Assembly (NCBI GenBank): GCA_964346765.1
Contig: CAYFWB010000006.1
Coordinates: 1 to 64,000, forward strand
Reading direction: 5' to 3'
From: JBGSPQ01 sp964346765
GTDB lineage: Bacteria > Patescibacteriota > Gracilibacteria > UBA1369
DNA: 64,000 nucleotides
In this document: positions 49,865 through 59,099 of the stretch, in pieces
How the letters are laid out: every line of letters begins with the position of its first letter
How positions within the stretch are numbered: the first letter of the stretch is position 1
The notes under the pieces: generated by a model
Told to the model about the DNA's origin: nothing
The model's database searches: none
What the model saw: only the letters and a program-made list of their open reading frames with translations
Program-made: the position numbers and the translations under genes

Positions 49865-50952
49865 TGTTTGGATTTAGAATTAAGCACACTTCTGTAAAAA
49901 TTTTCTTGATCAGTCGCTATATTATCCCAACGGTGAGTTGCGGCCCATTTGTATGCGTTTTTACTTAAGTTTGCATAAGTTTTTTCAGAGGATATTAGTT
50001 TGATAATGGCGTCGGCAAATTTATTACTATTAAACTTTTCGACCTGAAGGCCAATAGTTTTGTTGCTTACATATTCGAAATTATCAATATAATAGCAAAC
50101 ACATGGTTTCCCGTATGCGGCCGCTTCCAGTATGGTAAGTCCAAATGTTTCAAGTCTTGAAGGTTGAATCAGTAAAAAACATTCAGATAGTGTTTTTTCT
50201 TTTAAAGAGCCATTAATTTTACCTATATATTCGACGTTATCGAGCTTTTCTTTTTTTAACAAATTAACTAAGAATTCACGATCTTTGCCGTCACCTGCTA
50301 TTTTTAGTTTTAAACCAGGTAATTGGTTTTTTATAATTTTCATTGAATTAACAAGGAGATCCAGCCCTTTCTCGTAATAATCAATTCTTCCTAAATATAG
50401 TAGGTAGTTTTTGTGTGTTCTGGAAAAGGAAGGAACGCCGTTTATCCCGTTTGGAATAACGGCAATTTTTGCTTTTTTATTCAATTTAGCCAATTTATTT
50501 TTCATATTATCCGTAAGTACTATGAAATTTTTATATGTTTTTGCTCCATATTTCTCAAGAATCCAAAAAGGGAAATGATGCACTTTGGAGGCATATGAAG
50601 CATGGAAACTTTGTACAGAAGCTATGACCGGGATCTTTGTGTATATTTGGCTAAAACCAAATGTAAATGGGGGGATTGTATCTTCAATAATAAGATCGGG
50701 CCGATGTTTAAAAATGAGATATGGGATTATTAAAAAATACGAAATATATCTTAAAGGCCCATTGGAAAAACCCACTCTAACGTATTTAATTCCATTTTTA
50801 GTAAGATTTCTTGATCCTTTGTATTTGGAAGTTATTACAGTGATATCATGGCCTTTCTTGGCTAAGCGTCGATTAATTTCATATGTTCGTACGCATTGTC
50901 CGCCGGCGAGTGGATTTTCTAAATCATCTAGGTCAAAGTGCAAAATGTGCAT
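49861..50952 (-). CDS. Glycosyltransferase family 4 (GT-B)
   Basis: 363 aa. N-terminal MHILHFDLDDLENPLAGGQCVRTYEI (Gly-rich loop), VIASVQSFHASY, KIAVIPNGIN, LYLGRIDYYEKGLDLLVNSM and QPSRLETFGLTILEAAAYGKPCVCY with the EX7E pair. Retaining transferase acting on the lipid-linked glycan, inferred from context. Starts overlap by 1 bp with the GT2 stop (TAATG) upstream and by 4 bp with the flippase downstream. Confidence 0.92.
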   Translation of the reverse strand: MHILHFDLDDLENPLAGGQCVRTYEINRRLAKKGHDITVITSKYKGSRNLTKNGIKYVRVGFSNGPLRYISYFLIIPYLIFKHRPDLIIEDTIPPFTFGFSQIYTKIPVIASVQSFHASYASKVHHFPFWILEKYGAKTYKNFIVLTDNMKNKLAKLNKKAKIAVIPNGINGVPSFSRTHKNYLLYLGRIDYYEKGLDLLVNSMKIIKNQLPGLKLKIAGDGKDREFLVNLLKKEKLDNVEYIGKINGSLKEKTLSECFLLIQPSRLETFGLTILEAAAYGKPCVCYYIDNFEYVSNKTIGLQVEKFNSNKFADAIIKLISSEKTYANLSKNAYKWAATHRWDNIATDQENFYRSVLNSKSKQ

Positions 50953-51890
50953 TAAAAAATTTTATATTTTATTCCGCCAAGTATTCCACGGAAGTATTCT
51001 TTTAGTTCGGGATATTTTTTTTGCGATAAAAGATAGAGAATGAAATAGGGGTATTTAATAAGAAAGATTGATATTGTTGCAGTTAATCGAGGGACGCCTT
51101 TTAGGTTTTTTTTGATGAATATCATATCACTTCTGGACCAATAGTAGGCTTTTGTTTTTGAAAATTGATGGGGGTCGCAGGTAGTGTTTTTTTGGTCGGA
51201 TGAGCTGGCCGATATTTTGTGGCGGATTTCGCTTTTGGGGTTGATGAGCATTATATATCCCTCTTGAGCCGTTTTATAGCAAAAGTCCAAATCTTCGTTG
51301 TAGAGAAAATAGGACTTGTCAAAGAGGCCGATTTTTTTTAATAAATCCGTTTTTATCAGCATACAGCAACCGGAAATGAATTTCGTTTCGAATGGTGTAG
51401 TGTTTGCATACTTTTGTTTGTCTTTATTCATGTCCTTGTGGCGGGTAAGAGTTGTGTATTTGTTAAATAATCCGCCAGCAAACCAAATTAACCCAGGGTT
51501 GCTGTAATAGGTAATTAGCGGTCCGACGATCCCGATGGAAGAGTTCTGAGAAGCCGTATTAACCAGCTCAGTAAGAAAGTTTTTTTCTACTATTGTGTCA
51601 TTGTTTAGGAGTAGAATATGGTCAGTATTAGTTGAGAGAATACTTCTTATGCCCAAATTGATTCCTCCGGCGTAACCAAGATTGGTTTTTGATTTAATTA
51701 TCTGAATATTGGTGGAGATTTTGTTTATTTTTTTTTCATCAAAGTTATTGGAACCGTTGTCGATAATCGTGAGTTGATATGGTGTTTTAATTTCGTTTTT
51801 GATTATTGATTTTACACATTCAATAGTGTCATTGAAACTGTTGTAGTTTAGGATGATTATTTGGACCGGTGGATTTTTGGCTGGCACCAT
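50952..51890 (-). CDS. Glycosyltransferase family 2, rhamnosyltransferase-like
   Basis: 312 aa. VQIIILNYNSFNDTIECVKSI and TIIDNGSNN are the donor-site motifs; LLLNNDTIVEKNF carries the metal-binding DxT variant; FISGCCMLIKTDLLKKIGLFDKSYFLYNEDLDFCYKTAQEGY is typical of the WbbL/rhamnosyl branch. The C-terminus has a short hydrophobic segment (ISIFLIKYPYFILYLLS) that may attach to the membrane. Confidence 0.92.
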   Translation of the reverse strand: MVPAKNPPVQIIILNYNSFNDTIECVKSIIKNEIKTPYQLTIIDNGSNNFDEKKINKISTNIQIIKSKTNLGYAGGINLGIRSILSTNTDHILLLNNDTIVEKNFLTELVNTASQNSSIGIVGPLITYYSNPGLIWFAGGLFNKYTTLTRHKDMNKDKQKYANTTPFETKFISGCCMLIKTDLLKKIGLFDKSYFLYNEDLDFCYKTAQEGYIMLINPKSEIRHKISASSSDQKNTTCDPHQFSKTKAYYWSRSDMIFIKKNLKGVPRLTATISIFLIKYPYFILYLLSQKKYPELKEYFRGILGGIKYKIF

Positions 51891-51900
51891 TAATTTTTCT

Positions 51901-52842
51901 TTAAAGTTGTGGATTCTTACTTGTTTCGATTCTTTGCCAGACTCTGTGGTCGTGTTTTTTTATGTAGTAGTCGTAACGGCCGAGGATCTTGGCGTAGATT
52001 TCCATCATCATCATGCCGATAAGTTGGAGGTTGTTTTTTGGGTTCCAGGTGAATCGTTGGAGTGTGTAGCGCAATGCTGTACGCTTGCTGGCGGTTGATG
52101 GTTTGTGGGTGTGGTTCTTTCGAAGCCAAAAGTGGGCGGCGCTGATGCGGCGGCGTTGGGAGATGAATTCTTTGATGGTTTCGGGACCTTTGTTATAAAC
52201 AATGGCATCGTTTACGTAGACTATTTTTAAATTATGTTTGCGTATTTCGGCTTCAATACTTGCTTCATCTACCGCGCTCTTATCGGGAATTCCTGTAATT
52301 ATTGTTCTGAGATTATTGGCTGAGTCGGAAAAATCTTTCCTGAAAGCTATCAGCTCTCCACATTTGGGTTTTTGCATGGCGATTTGGTGGTGGATGTCCC
52401 ACATGGTTTTGACGCAGAATCCGATGAAATTCATGTGATCATTGGTGGGGACGGGGTGAGCGCCGGTAAGCCCCACTGCCTGGTGACCGTCTGAGAATGA
52501 TGAATCGATGAATGGCAGGCAAAGCGCCTCGATCGTTTCCGGTGCCGGAATGGTGTCTGCGCTTTCCAATACCAAAATATCCTCTTTGGCTGCATTGATG
52601 AATAGGTTAACCGCCGTTGATTTCCCGGAACGTTCTTTTTCTGTTATCAGCCGGACAGGTGATTTAAATTTGTTAACAATTTTGACTGTGTTGTCCGTGC
52701 AACCGGAGGCGATGACAATAATTTCCGTTATTTGGACTTTGTTTAGTTTTTGGTTTTTAAGTGCGTTTAGAAGATGTTCTATGTTTGCCTCTTCATTGTA
52801 GGCGGGGATACCGATACTGATTTTGAGAATATTAGAATTCAT
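51901..52842 (-). CDS. Glycosyltransferase family 2
   Basis: 313 aa. ISIGIPAYNEEANIEHLLNAL, EIIVIASGCTDNTVKIV and KERSGKSTAVNLFINAAKEDILVLESADTIP (metal site S-A-D), then KCGELIAFRKDFSD and the QRRRISAAHFWLRKN motif (QxxRW-like, R-R-R-I) of processive-type GT2 enzymes, but without membrane helices. The gene is the first of the tightly packed minus-strand run 48440-52842. Confidence 0.9.
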   Translation of the reverse strand: MNSNILKISIGIPAYNEEANIEHLLNALKNQKLNKVQITEIIVIASGCTDNTVKIVNKFKSPVRLITEKERSGKSTAVNLFINAAKEDILVLESADTIPAPETIEALCLPFIDSSFSDGHQAVGLTGAHPVPTNDHMNFIGFCVKTMWDIHHQIAMQKPKCGELIAFRKDFSDSANNLRTIITGIPDKSAVDEASIEAEIRKHNLKIVYVNDAIVYNKGPETIKEFISQRRRISAAHFWLRKNHTHKPSTASKRTALRYTLQRFTWNPKNNLQLIGMMMMEIYAKILGRYDYYIKKHDHRVWQRIETSKNPQL

Positions 52843-53063
52843 TGATCGAATATCTGATAATCATAACTTTTTTAGTATAAAGGTTTGAGGAAAAATCCAA
52901 AAGAAATAAGTGATATAAGTAAAACTGCAAATGATTAACTCTATTGGAATTTTGTGCAGTTTTGATGTTTTGATGGCCCTGGTGTCAGTACCGGTTCCGG
53001 ATTATTTAAAGGTAGATAAGTTTGATTTGGGAATTTTGTTCGACTGTTTTTTGAACTGCCGCG

Positions 53064-53804
53064 CTAATTGCTGCTGTATTTCTTGAAGCGAAGCCAGATG
53101 GCGTTCAAAAAAAATTCTCTTATGTCTTTGCGGCCCAGTTTGGAAATTCCTTTTGTGCGATTTGGAAAGAGTATGGGAATTTCTATAATCTTGATTTTTC
53201 TCTTGCTCGCGGCATGCAATAGGCTCATTTGAAACGCATAACCATCGGCTTTAAGCGATTTAAGCCTAAAACTTCTTAAAAACTCAGCGGAAATACATCT
53301 GAATCCGCTTGTGCAATCATTAATATTGTAGATACCGGCTATGTATCTTGCGATCAAGTTTGCGCCCCATGAATAAAGTTTTCTTTTAAAACTCCAGTCG
53401 GGATAGTCTCCACCTGCCACATAGCGCGAACCAATAATGAATTCATAACCCTGTTTCGTTTTTTCCAGAAAACGGGGTATGTCGTCAGGATTATGCTGTA
53501 AATCAGCATCCATTTGAAAAATAAAGTCAGGTTTATGGTTTTTCAGAATATATTCAAATCCGCGGGTATATGCGGTTCCTATCCCTTTTTTTGTCCCACT
53601 TATTAGATAAAGATTTGGGTTAGTTGTTTGCAACTTCCTAATAATATCAGCTGTTTTATCTGGTGACTCATCATCAACAATAACAATGCTAAAGTTCCAG
53701 TCGGGTGATGTTATGAAAACTTTTTCCAACTTTTTAATTAGAATCTTCACGTTTTGAGCTTCATTGTAGGTTGGAATGGCAATAACCGCCGAATAGTTTT
53801 TCAA
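53064..53804 (-). CDS. Dolichyl/polyprenyl-phosphate mannosyltransferase-like GT2
   Basis: 246 aa, DPM1-like. AVIAIPTYNEAQNVKILIKKL, VIVDDESPDKTADII, GTKKGIGTAYTRGFEYIL, FIFQMDADLQHNPDDIP (metal DAD), IIGSRYVAGGDYPDW and DCTSGFRCISAEFLR are all canonical. It transfers a hexose from a nucleotide sugar to polyprenyl phosphate at the inner face of the membrane. It has no membrane helices. It pairs with the DUF2723 protein 11 bp upstream, which could use the polyprenyl-P-sugar outside. Confidence 0.93.
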   Translation of the reverse strand: MKNYSAVIAIPTYNEAQNVKILIKKLEKVFITSPDWNFSIVIVDDESPDKTADIIRKLQTTNPNLYLISGTKKGIGTAYTRGFEYILKNHKPDFIFQMDADLQHNPDDIPRFLEKTKQGYEFIIGSRYVAGGDYPDWSFKRKLYSWGANLIARYIAGIYNINDCTSGFRCISAEFLRSFRLKSLKADGYAFQMSLLHAASKRKIKIIEIPILFPNRTKGISKLGRKDIREFFLNAIWLRFKKYSSN

Positions 53805-53815
53805 TTATTGGTAAG

Positions 53816-55639
53816 TTAGTTTGCTATTTTATTTTGGTAATCGTGGTAATCACGAATAAATTCCACAAGCGCATCATGTTCGATGATTTCATTTTCTATT
53901 TTGGCATACCATTCATTTGCTTTTTGTTTATCTTCTTCTTTCATAGCCATTTTAAAATAATAAAGGCATTTTACTTCTTCATTCATCCAATCCATATTGT
54001 CTCTTAAACCTCGCATTTTAAACTCTCCCGCAGGATCCGGTGGAGGGGTGGAATCTTGACTGTACATTAAGACAAAGTTATAGGGTGTCAGATTCATGTC
54101 TCGAAAATTGTTAGGGACAAGATCAATGAACAGCATTTTGCGATTTTCTTTTTTCAATTTATTTTCGATATATTGTTGGTTTATGTCCGGTCCGCGAGGA
54201 TCTTGTTTAAGTTCAATATCAGGTCGGATATTTTCAACTTTTCGGAGGTAATAAAGCGTGAATGTAATATTATCTTGCCCTTTACTTATAAGGTATCCAT
54301 TTTTAGGAACACTTTCGAGCAGATTGCGGCTAAAATCATACGCCAGGTAGTTCCCGCTTTCATTATTGGAATAATAGTTGAGAGAAAATGTTAATATGGG
54401 TAAAAGAGTTAACAATATGTAAACAACTATTTTTATGGCTCTATGTTTGATTTTTTCATAAATTAACTTAATTCCCGCGGCACTAAAAATTAAAAGTAAG
54501 AGCGTAGCCGGTATGAGAAATGGTCGTGCACTAAAAGCAAATATTGGAATCATTTCCGAATGAAAGGGTATGATAATAAGCTGGATTGTTGAAAAGAATG
54601 CAAAAAGTCCAAGAAGCAGATAGTTTATTTTTTTGTAATTCTTAAACAAATAGTAGACGCCAAGTAAAAAGAGAATTATAGGAAGATACAACAATTGTTG
54701 ACATAGCTTGTGCATGTAAATTATCAGTCCGTTTTGGTTATTAACCGCCCATTTTTGCGCGTAGTTTCCGATCGTGTCTTTAATGCTGATTAACCATGGG
54801 GGCATTATGCCTTGATCGGTTTCCGATGGTTTCGAACGGCTGATATTAATTGTTCCTCCAAATGATTTTCTGTTGATAAAGTTGATAAACTTTGCCGGAG
54901 TATTAAGGGCTTCGCGATTTGATATCGCGGGATTATAATAAGGGCCAAGTGATGACCGGATTGGCAAATAAAGATTTACTGATAGGCCAATAATGAGGAG
55001 GAGGGTGCAAATTGCCAGTATTTTGGGGCTGATGATGGCTCGCCAGTTCCTCAAAATTATGAATAAAAAGATTGGCGGTGCGGCCAGAAAAATTTGATGG
55101 CTGTTTGATAAACTCAAGCCAAAGACAAGTGCTGTCAGGTAAAGATATTTATTGCGTTGTTCCTTGTCCCAAAGTACTAATAAAAATATTATTAAAATTA
55201 GAAAAAAGGAGTTCAGTGTGTAAATTTCCGTACGGATGGACTGCGACCAGAAAATGTCTGAAAAGGCGAAAAAAAGGCTTGTAGAAATCGCTATAGCATC
55301 ATTTTTTAAGATTTTTTTTAATACCAAATATAAAACCATTACTGTAGCGGCCGCGAAAAAGGCGGACATCAGGTTAACCCTCCACCCAATATTCCCGAAT
55401 GGAATGATTATTGTAAAAAGTTTTCCCAAAAGCGTATGCAAGGGGTATCCGGAGGGATGGGCGATATCGAGCGTTGCCGCCGCAGTAATTAGTTCACCTG
55501 AATCTTCGGTACCTACGGTAGGGTAAAGAGTCAGAATATAAACGATGAAGGACGAAATAAATACTACCAGGGATTTGTGCAGATCGGTGATGTTCCACTT
55601 GCTTATTGCCTTGATGATAGATGTTTTATTGAGTATCAA
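53816..55639 (-). CDS. DUF2723 membrane glycosyltransferase-like protein (GT-C)
   Basis: 607 aa with about 11-12 membrane helices, then a soluble C-terminal domain (about 430-607). TLYPTVGTEDSGELITAAATLDIAHPSGYPLHTLLGKLF (about 38-76) carries the DUF2723 signature and the first-loop acidic residues of GT-C enzymes. Such proteins use polyprenyl-phosphate sugars on the outer face of the membrane, which fits the DPM-like partner next to it. The acceptor (protein or glycan) is unknown. Divergent from the UDP-xylose synthase gene. Confidence 0.88.
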   Translation of the reverse strand: MILNKTSIIKAISKWNITDLHKSLVVFISSFIVYILTLYPTVGTEDSGELITAAATLDIAHPSGYPLHTLLGKLFTIIIPFGNIGWRVNLMSAFFAAATVMVLYLVLKKILKNDAIAISTSLFFAFSDIFWSQSIRTEIYTLNSFFLILIIFLLVLWDKEQRNKYLYLTALVFGLSLSNSHQIFLAAPPIFLFIILRNWRAIISPKILAICTLLLIIGLSVNLYLPIRSSLGPYYNPAISNREALNTPAKFINFINRKSFGGTINISRSKPSETDQGIMPPWLISIKDTIGNYAQKWAVNNQNGLIIYMHKLCQQLLYLPIILFLLGVYYLFKNYKKINYLLLGLFAFFSTIQLIIIPFHSEMIPIFAFSARPFLIPATLLLLIFSAAGIKLIYEKIKHRAIKIVVYILLTLLPILTFSLNYYSNNESGNYLAYDFSRNLLESVPKNGYLISKGQDNITFTLYYLRKVENIRPDIELKQDPRGPDINQQYIENKLKKENRKMLFIDLVPNNFRDMNLTPYNFVLMYSQDSTPPPDPAGEFKMRGLRDNMDWMNEEVKCLYYFKMAMKEEDKQKANEWYAKIENEIIEHDALVEFIRDYHDYQNKIAN

Positions 55640-55797
55640 TTTTATTTATTATTGTGTTTATTTTAGTGTATTTGTTTGTGTTTTTGAACACTAAAGATTA
55701 TCACCTTCCTGAGACCCATATGATGTTTAGGATGTGGATTTCGGAAATAATTTAGAGTATGGTTCAATCGGTAGTTGATGATTTTTCAGGTTGTTTT

Positions 55798-56736
55798 ATG
55801 AAAAAGAAAGTTTTAGTTACGGGTGGCGCGGGGTTTTTGGGTTCACATCTTTGCGAGAAATTGTTGAGTAAGGGTTGTAAAGTGGTTTGTCTAGATAATT
55901 TTTATACCGGGAGTAAGGCGAATGTTGCTCATTTGTTTCTGAATTCTGATTTTGAGATGTTGGAACATGATGTAATTATTCCAATTTTTGTTGAAGTGGA
56001 TGAGATATATAATTTGGCGTGCCCAGCTTCTCCAATTCATTATCAGTCTGATCCTGTTCGTACAATCAAAACCAGTTTTACGGGTGCTGTGAATATGTTG
56101 GATTTGGCGAAAAAAACCGGCGCCAAAATTCTTCAAGCTTCAACCTCTGAAGTCTATGGTGATCCGGAAGTACATCCGCAAACAGAGGACTACTGGGGAA
56201 AGGTTAATCCGATTGGTGTTCGAAGCTGTTATGATGAGGGGAAAAGGGCGGCTGAATGTTTGATGATGGACTATAGACGTCAAAACAAAGTCAATTCCAA
56301 AATAGTTCGTATTTTCAATACGTATGGTCCGAGAATGGCTGTTGATGATGGACGCGTTGTCAGTAATTTTATCGTTAAGGCTCTTCGAAATGAGGATATT
56401 ACCGTTTTTGGGGATGGTTCTCAGACGAGATCTTTTTGTTTTGTTTCGGATTTGATTGAAGGGATGGTGAAAATGATGGATGGGCCTGATGAGTTTTTTG
56501 GTCCTGTCAATTTGGGGAATACAAGTGAATTTTCCATTTTGGATTTGGCGAGTTTGATAATAAAATTAACTCGGAGTTATTCCAAAGTTGTTTATCTGCA
56601 TTTACCTGAAGATGATCCCGTTCAACGCAAACCGGATATTTCTTTGGCTGAAAATATGCTTAAATGGAAGCCTGAAATTGAGCCGGAACAGGGGCTGAAT
56701 CTTACTATTAATTACTTTAAGGATTTAGTTAAATAG
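55798..56736 (+). CDS. uxs: UDP-glucuronate decarboxylase (UDP-xylose synthase)
   Basis: 312 aa extended SDR enzyme turning UDP-glucuronate into UDP-xylose. LVTGGAGFLGSHL (NAD site, near 7-19), LACPASPIHYQSDPVRTIKTS (characteristic of UXS), STSEVYGDP, catalytic YDEGK (Tyr145, Lys149), VRIFNTYGPRM and DGSQTRSFCFVSDLI. The start is the ATG at 55798, directly before the first strand; an ATG at 55759 would add 13 residues. UDP-glucose dehydrogenase follows 24 bp later and makes its substrate. Confidence 0.93.
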   Translation: MKKKVLVTGGAGFLGSHLCEKLLSKGCKVVCLDNFYTGSKANVAHLFLNSDFEMLEHDVIIPIFVEVDEIYNLACPASPIHYQSDPVRTIKTSFTGAVNMLDLAKKTGAKILQASTSEVYGDPEVHPQTEDYWGKVNPIGVRSCYDEGKRAAECLMMDYRRQNKVNSKIVRIFNTYGPRMAVDDGRVVSNFIVKALRNEDITVFGDGSQTRSFCFVSDLIEGMVKMMDGPDEFFGPVNLGNTSEFSILDLASLIIKLTRSYSKVVYLHLPEDDPVQRKPDISLAENMLKWKPEIEPEQGLNLTINYFKDLVK

Positions 56737-56760
56737 CGTATAAGTTTAATATTTTTTAAT

Positions 56761-58146
56761 ATGGAAGGGGTTAGAACCAAAAAAATTCTTTGTATCGGTG
56801 CCGGCTATGTTGGTGGCCCCACTATGGCGATGATTGCTTATAAATGTCCCGACCATATTATAACTGTGACTGATATTAATGGAGATAGAATTGCGGCCTG
56901 GAATAGCGATAATCTTCCTATTTATGAACCCGGTCTTGATGAAATTGTTAAGGAAACCCGGGGTAGAAATCTTTTTTTTGATACTGATATTCCAAGGCTG
57001 ATAGAGGAAAATGATATTATTTTTGTCAGTGTTAATACTCCGACTAAAACGTTTGGGGTTGGTGCGGGCATGGCTTCCGATCTGCAAAATGTGGAGAAAA
57101 CCGCGAGAACTATTCTTAAATACGCAAAAACATCCAAAATTGTTATTGAAAAGAGTACTTTGCCGGTCAGGACGGCTCTGGCCATGCAAAGAATATTCAG
57201 TACTTCGAAAAGTGATATTAAGTTTGAGGTTTTATCAAATCCTGAATTCTTGGCAGAAGGCACGGCTATTAATGATCTGGAATTCCCCGACAGGGTGCTT
57301 ATTGGTTGCGATAATTCTGAAAAAGGATTGGAGGCCTGTGCTCTCCTAAAAGATCTTTATGCCAGATGGATACCTTTTGAAAAAATTATTGTTTCAAATC
57401 TTTGGAGCAGTGAATTATCAAAACTGGTAGCAAATGCTTTTCTGGCGCAACGCGTGTCTTCGATTAACTCAATCTCTGCATTATGCGAAAACACCGGCGC
57501 GGATATTGAAGAGGTCGCAAGAGCCGTTGGTGCCGACAGCCGTATTGGAAGCCGTTTTTTGAATGCGGGTGTGGGTTTTGGCGGATCTTGTTTTACAAAA
57601 GATATATTGAATTTGGTTTATTTGTGTCGTCATTATGGGCTGAATGAGGTCGCGGATTATTGGGAAGGTGTCATTAAAATAAATACTTTCCAACAGCACA
57701 GGTTTGTGACGAACATTTTGAATGCGATGTTCAATACGCTGGCGGGCAAAAAAATATGTTTACTGGGGTTTGCTTTTAAGGCAAATACCGGTGATACTCG
57801 TGAAAGCCCCGCTTATTATATTGCAAAAAGGTTGCTTGAGGAAAATGTTGAGTTAGTTATTTCCGATCCGAAAGCGCTGGAAAATGCGAAACGTGATCTT
57901 TCTGATTATGGTGAAAAAGTGAAATTTATTTTGGATCCTTACGAAGCGGCGGAGGGTTGCCATGCGATTGCCGTATTAACAGAATGGGAGCTTTATAAAG
58001 ATTTGGATTATCAAAAAATATTTGATTCAATGATAAAACCTGCTTTTTTGTTTGATGGTAGGAATATTGTGGATAGCGAAAAATGTTTTAATATTGGATT
58101 TAATGTTTATCCGATGGGCAAAGAGGCTCTTCATAATTTTGGGTAA
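56761..58146 (+). CDS. ugd: UDP-glucose 6-dehydrogenase, eukaryote-like class
   Basis: 461 aa; oxidises UDP-glucose to UDP-glucuronate with two NAD+. CIGAGYVGGPTMAMIA (about 11-26), AWNSDNLPIYEPGLDEIV, FVSVNTPTKTFG, EKSTLPVRTA, NPEFLAEGTA, NAFLAQRVSSINSISALCE, catalytic GFGGSCF (Cys277) and FAFKANTGDTRESPA. The wording (YVGGPT, AWNS..LPIYEPGL, NAFLAQR.SSINSISALCE) follows the animal/plant-type enzyme rather than the shorter Ugd of most bacteria. The gene just upstream turns the product into UDP-xylose. A decayed 3' copy lies at 45565-45652. Confidence 0.95.
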   Translation: MEGVRTKKILCIGAGYVGGPTMAMIAYKCPDHIITVTDINGDRIAAWNSDNLPIYEPGLDEIVKETRGRNLFFDTDIPRLIEENDIIFVSVNTPTKTFGVGAGMASDLQNVEKTARTILKYAKTSKIVIEKSTLPVRTALAMQRIFSTSKSDIKFEVLSNPEFLAEGTAINDLEFPDRVLIGCDNSEKGLEACALLKDLYARWIPFEKIIVSNLWSSELSKLVANAFLAQRVSSINSISALCENTGADIEEVARAVGADSRIGSRFLNAGVGFGGSCFTKDILNLVYLCRHYGLNEVADYWEGVIKINTFQQHRFVTNILNAMFNTLAGKKICLLGFAFKANTGDTRESPAYYIAKRLLEENVELVISDPKALENAKRDLSDYGEKVKFILDPYEAAEGCHAIAVLTEWELYKDLDYQKIFDSMIKPAFLFDGRNIVDSEKCFNIGFNVYPMGKEALHNFG

Positions 58147-58434
58147 ATTTAGTGCTTTCAAAAATGCGACCGTCATATCACTTTTGGATTTTTCCTTATG
58201 TATTTTTGTACCTTAGAGGGTCGAAGAAAAAAAATTGTTGCAGGATTTGTACGTAATATTCTTTTCTTGTAGCTCCATGTAGCCTTGATGCCGTTTTAAT
58301 TTACTATACTTTCCGCCCGTCCTTCACTGGATATAGTGCTTCCTCACATTCAAGTTTTTTTGGGCCTTTTTAGTAGCCGGCGTGAAAGTTTTTCTTTTTG
58401 CAATCTGTCTTGATTTCTTTGTTTAACAAGAGTA

Positions 58435-58454
58435 AAGTTAGGCGGACTTAACTT
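58435..58454. promoter_or_regulatory. DtxR-type operator candidate before the iron operon
   Basis: AAGTTA, 8 bp, TAACTT, containing GTTAGGC as in DtxR/IdeR boxes. It ends 6 bp before the regulator ATG at 58461, overlapping AACTTAAGTT (58450-58459). Position suggests autorepression with iron. The rest of 58147-58434 shows nothing I can assign. Confidence 0.5.
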
Positions 58455-58460
58455 AAGTTC

Positions 58461-58868
58461 ATGAACTCAATAAGCAGGGAAGATTATTTGCGTGCGGTTT
58501 TTTGTTTGAATGAGACGGATAATACAAATGTTAAATCTGTCGATATTGCCAAATATCTTGGTGTTTCCAAACCGGCTGTTTCTGAAATGCTAAAGAAACT
58601 AAAAAAACAAAAATTAATAATAATGTCGCCCTATTCTAAAATTTCCTTGAGCCTGAAAGGATTTAAAGAGGCCAGAAAACTAACTTATAAGCACAGGGTA
58701 ATCGAGCTGTTTCTGAAAGAAGTTTTGCATTACGATGAAAACCAGCTCCATCAGGAAGCCCACAAACTTGAACACGCCGTTTCCGACGAACTGGCGGTCA
58801 AAATATCGGCGCTACTTAATAAGCCGCAGTATTGTCCATGTGGCCACAAAATTCCTAATATCAATTAG
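58461..58868 (+). CDS. DtxR/MntR-family metal-dependent repressor
   Basis: 135 aa. The N-terminal winged helix SREDYLRAVFCLNETDNTNVKSVDIAKYLGVSKPAVSEMLKKL (4-47) is the DtxR DNA-binding unit. The dimer/metal domain follows with HRVIELFLKEVLHYDENQLHQEAHKLEHAVSDEL (Glu and His metal ligands). It ends in KPQYCPCGHKIPNIN with the CPCG variant of the family's CPHG. There is no SH3-like third domain, so it is MntR-sized. It abuts feoA and should control the iron-uptake operon. Confidence 0.92.
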   Translation: MNSISREDYLRAVFCLNETDNTNVKSVDIAKYLGVSKPAVSEMLKKLKKQKLIIMSPYSKISLSLKGFKEARKLTYKHRVIELFLKEVLHYDENQLHQEAHKLEHAVSDELAVKISALLNKPQYCPCGHKIPNIN

Positions 58869-59099
58869 ATGGTAAAAGAAGTGTTATCCCAATTTAAGCA
58901 AAACGACCTGGTAGTTATTAAAGGCATTAATTGCGGAAGAAATTTTTCCAGAAGACTGTGCGACCTGGGTCTTTTTGAAGGTAGTGAAGTCCGAATTATC
59001 AAAAATGACAATTTCGGCCCAATTGTCATACAGGTGTTACATTCTAAAATCGCTCTGGGTCGCGGCGAAGCTGAAAAAATTTATGCGGAAAAAAAATGA
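58869..59099 (+). CDS. feoA: FeoA-domain iron transport protein
   Basis: 76 aa SH3-like FeoA. VIKGINCGRNFSRRLCDLGLFEGSEVRIIKNDNFGPIVIQVLHSKIALGRGEAEKIYA is the complete domain (SRRLCDLGL...G..V and ALGRGEA motifs). It interacts with FeoB at the inner face of the membrane. It starts directly after the regulator's stop and overlaps feoB by 17 bp. Confidence 0.94.
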   Translation: MVKEVLSQFKQNDLVVIKGINCGRNFSRRLCDLGLFEGSEVRIIKNDNFGPIVIQVLHSKIALGRGEAEKIYAEKK

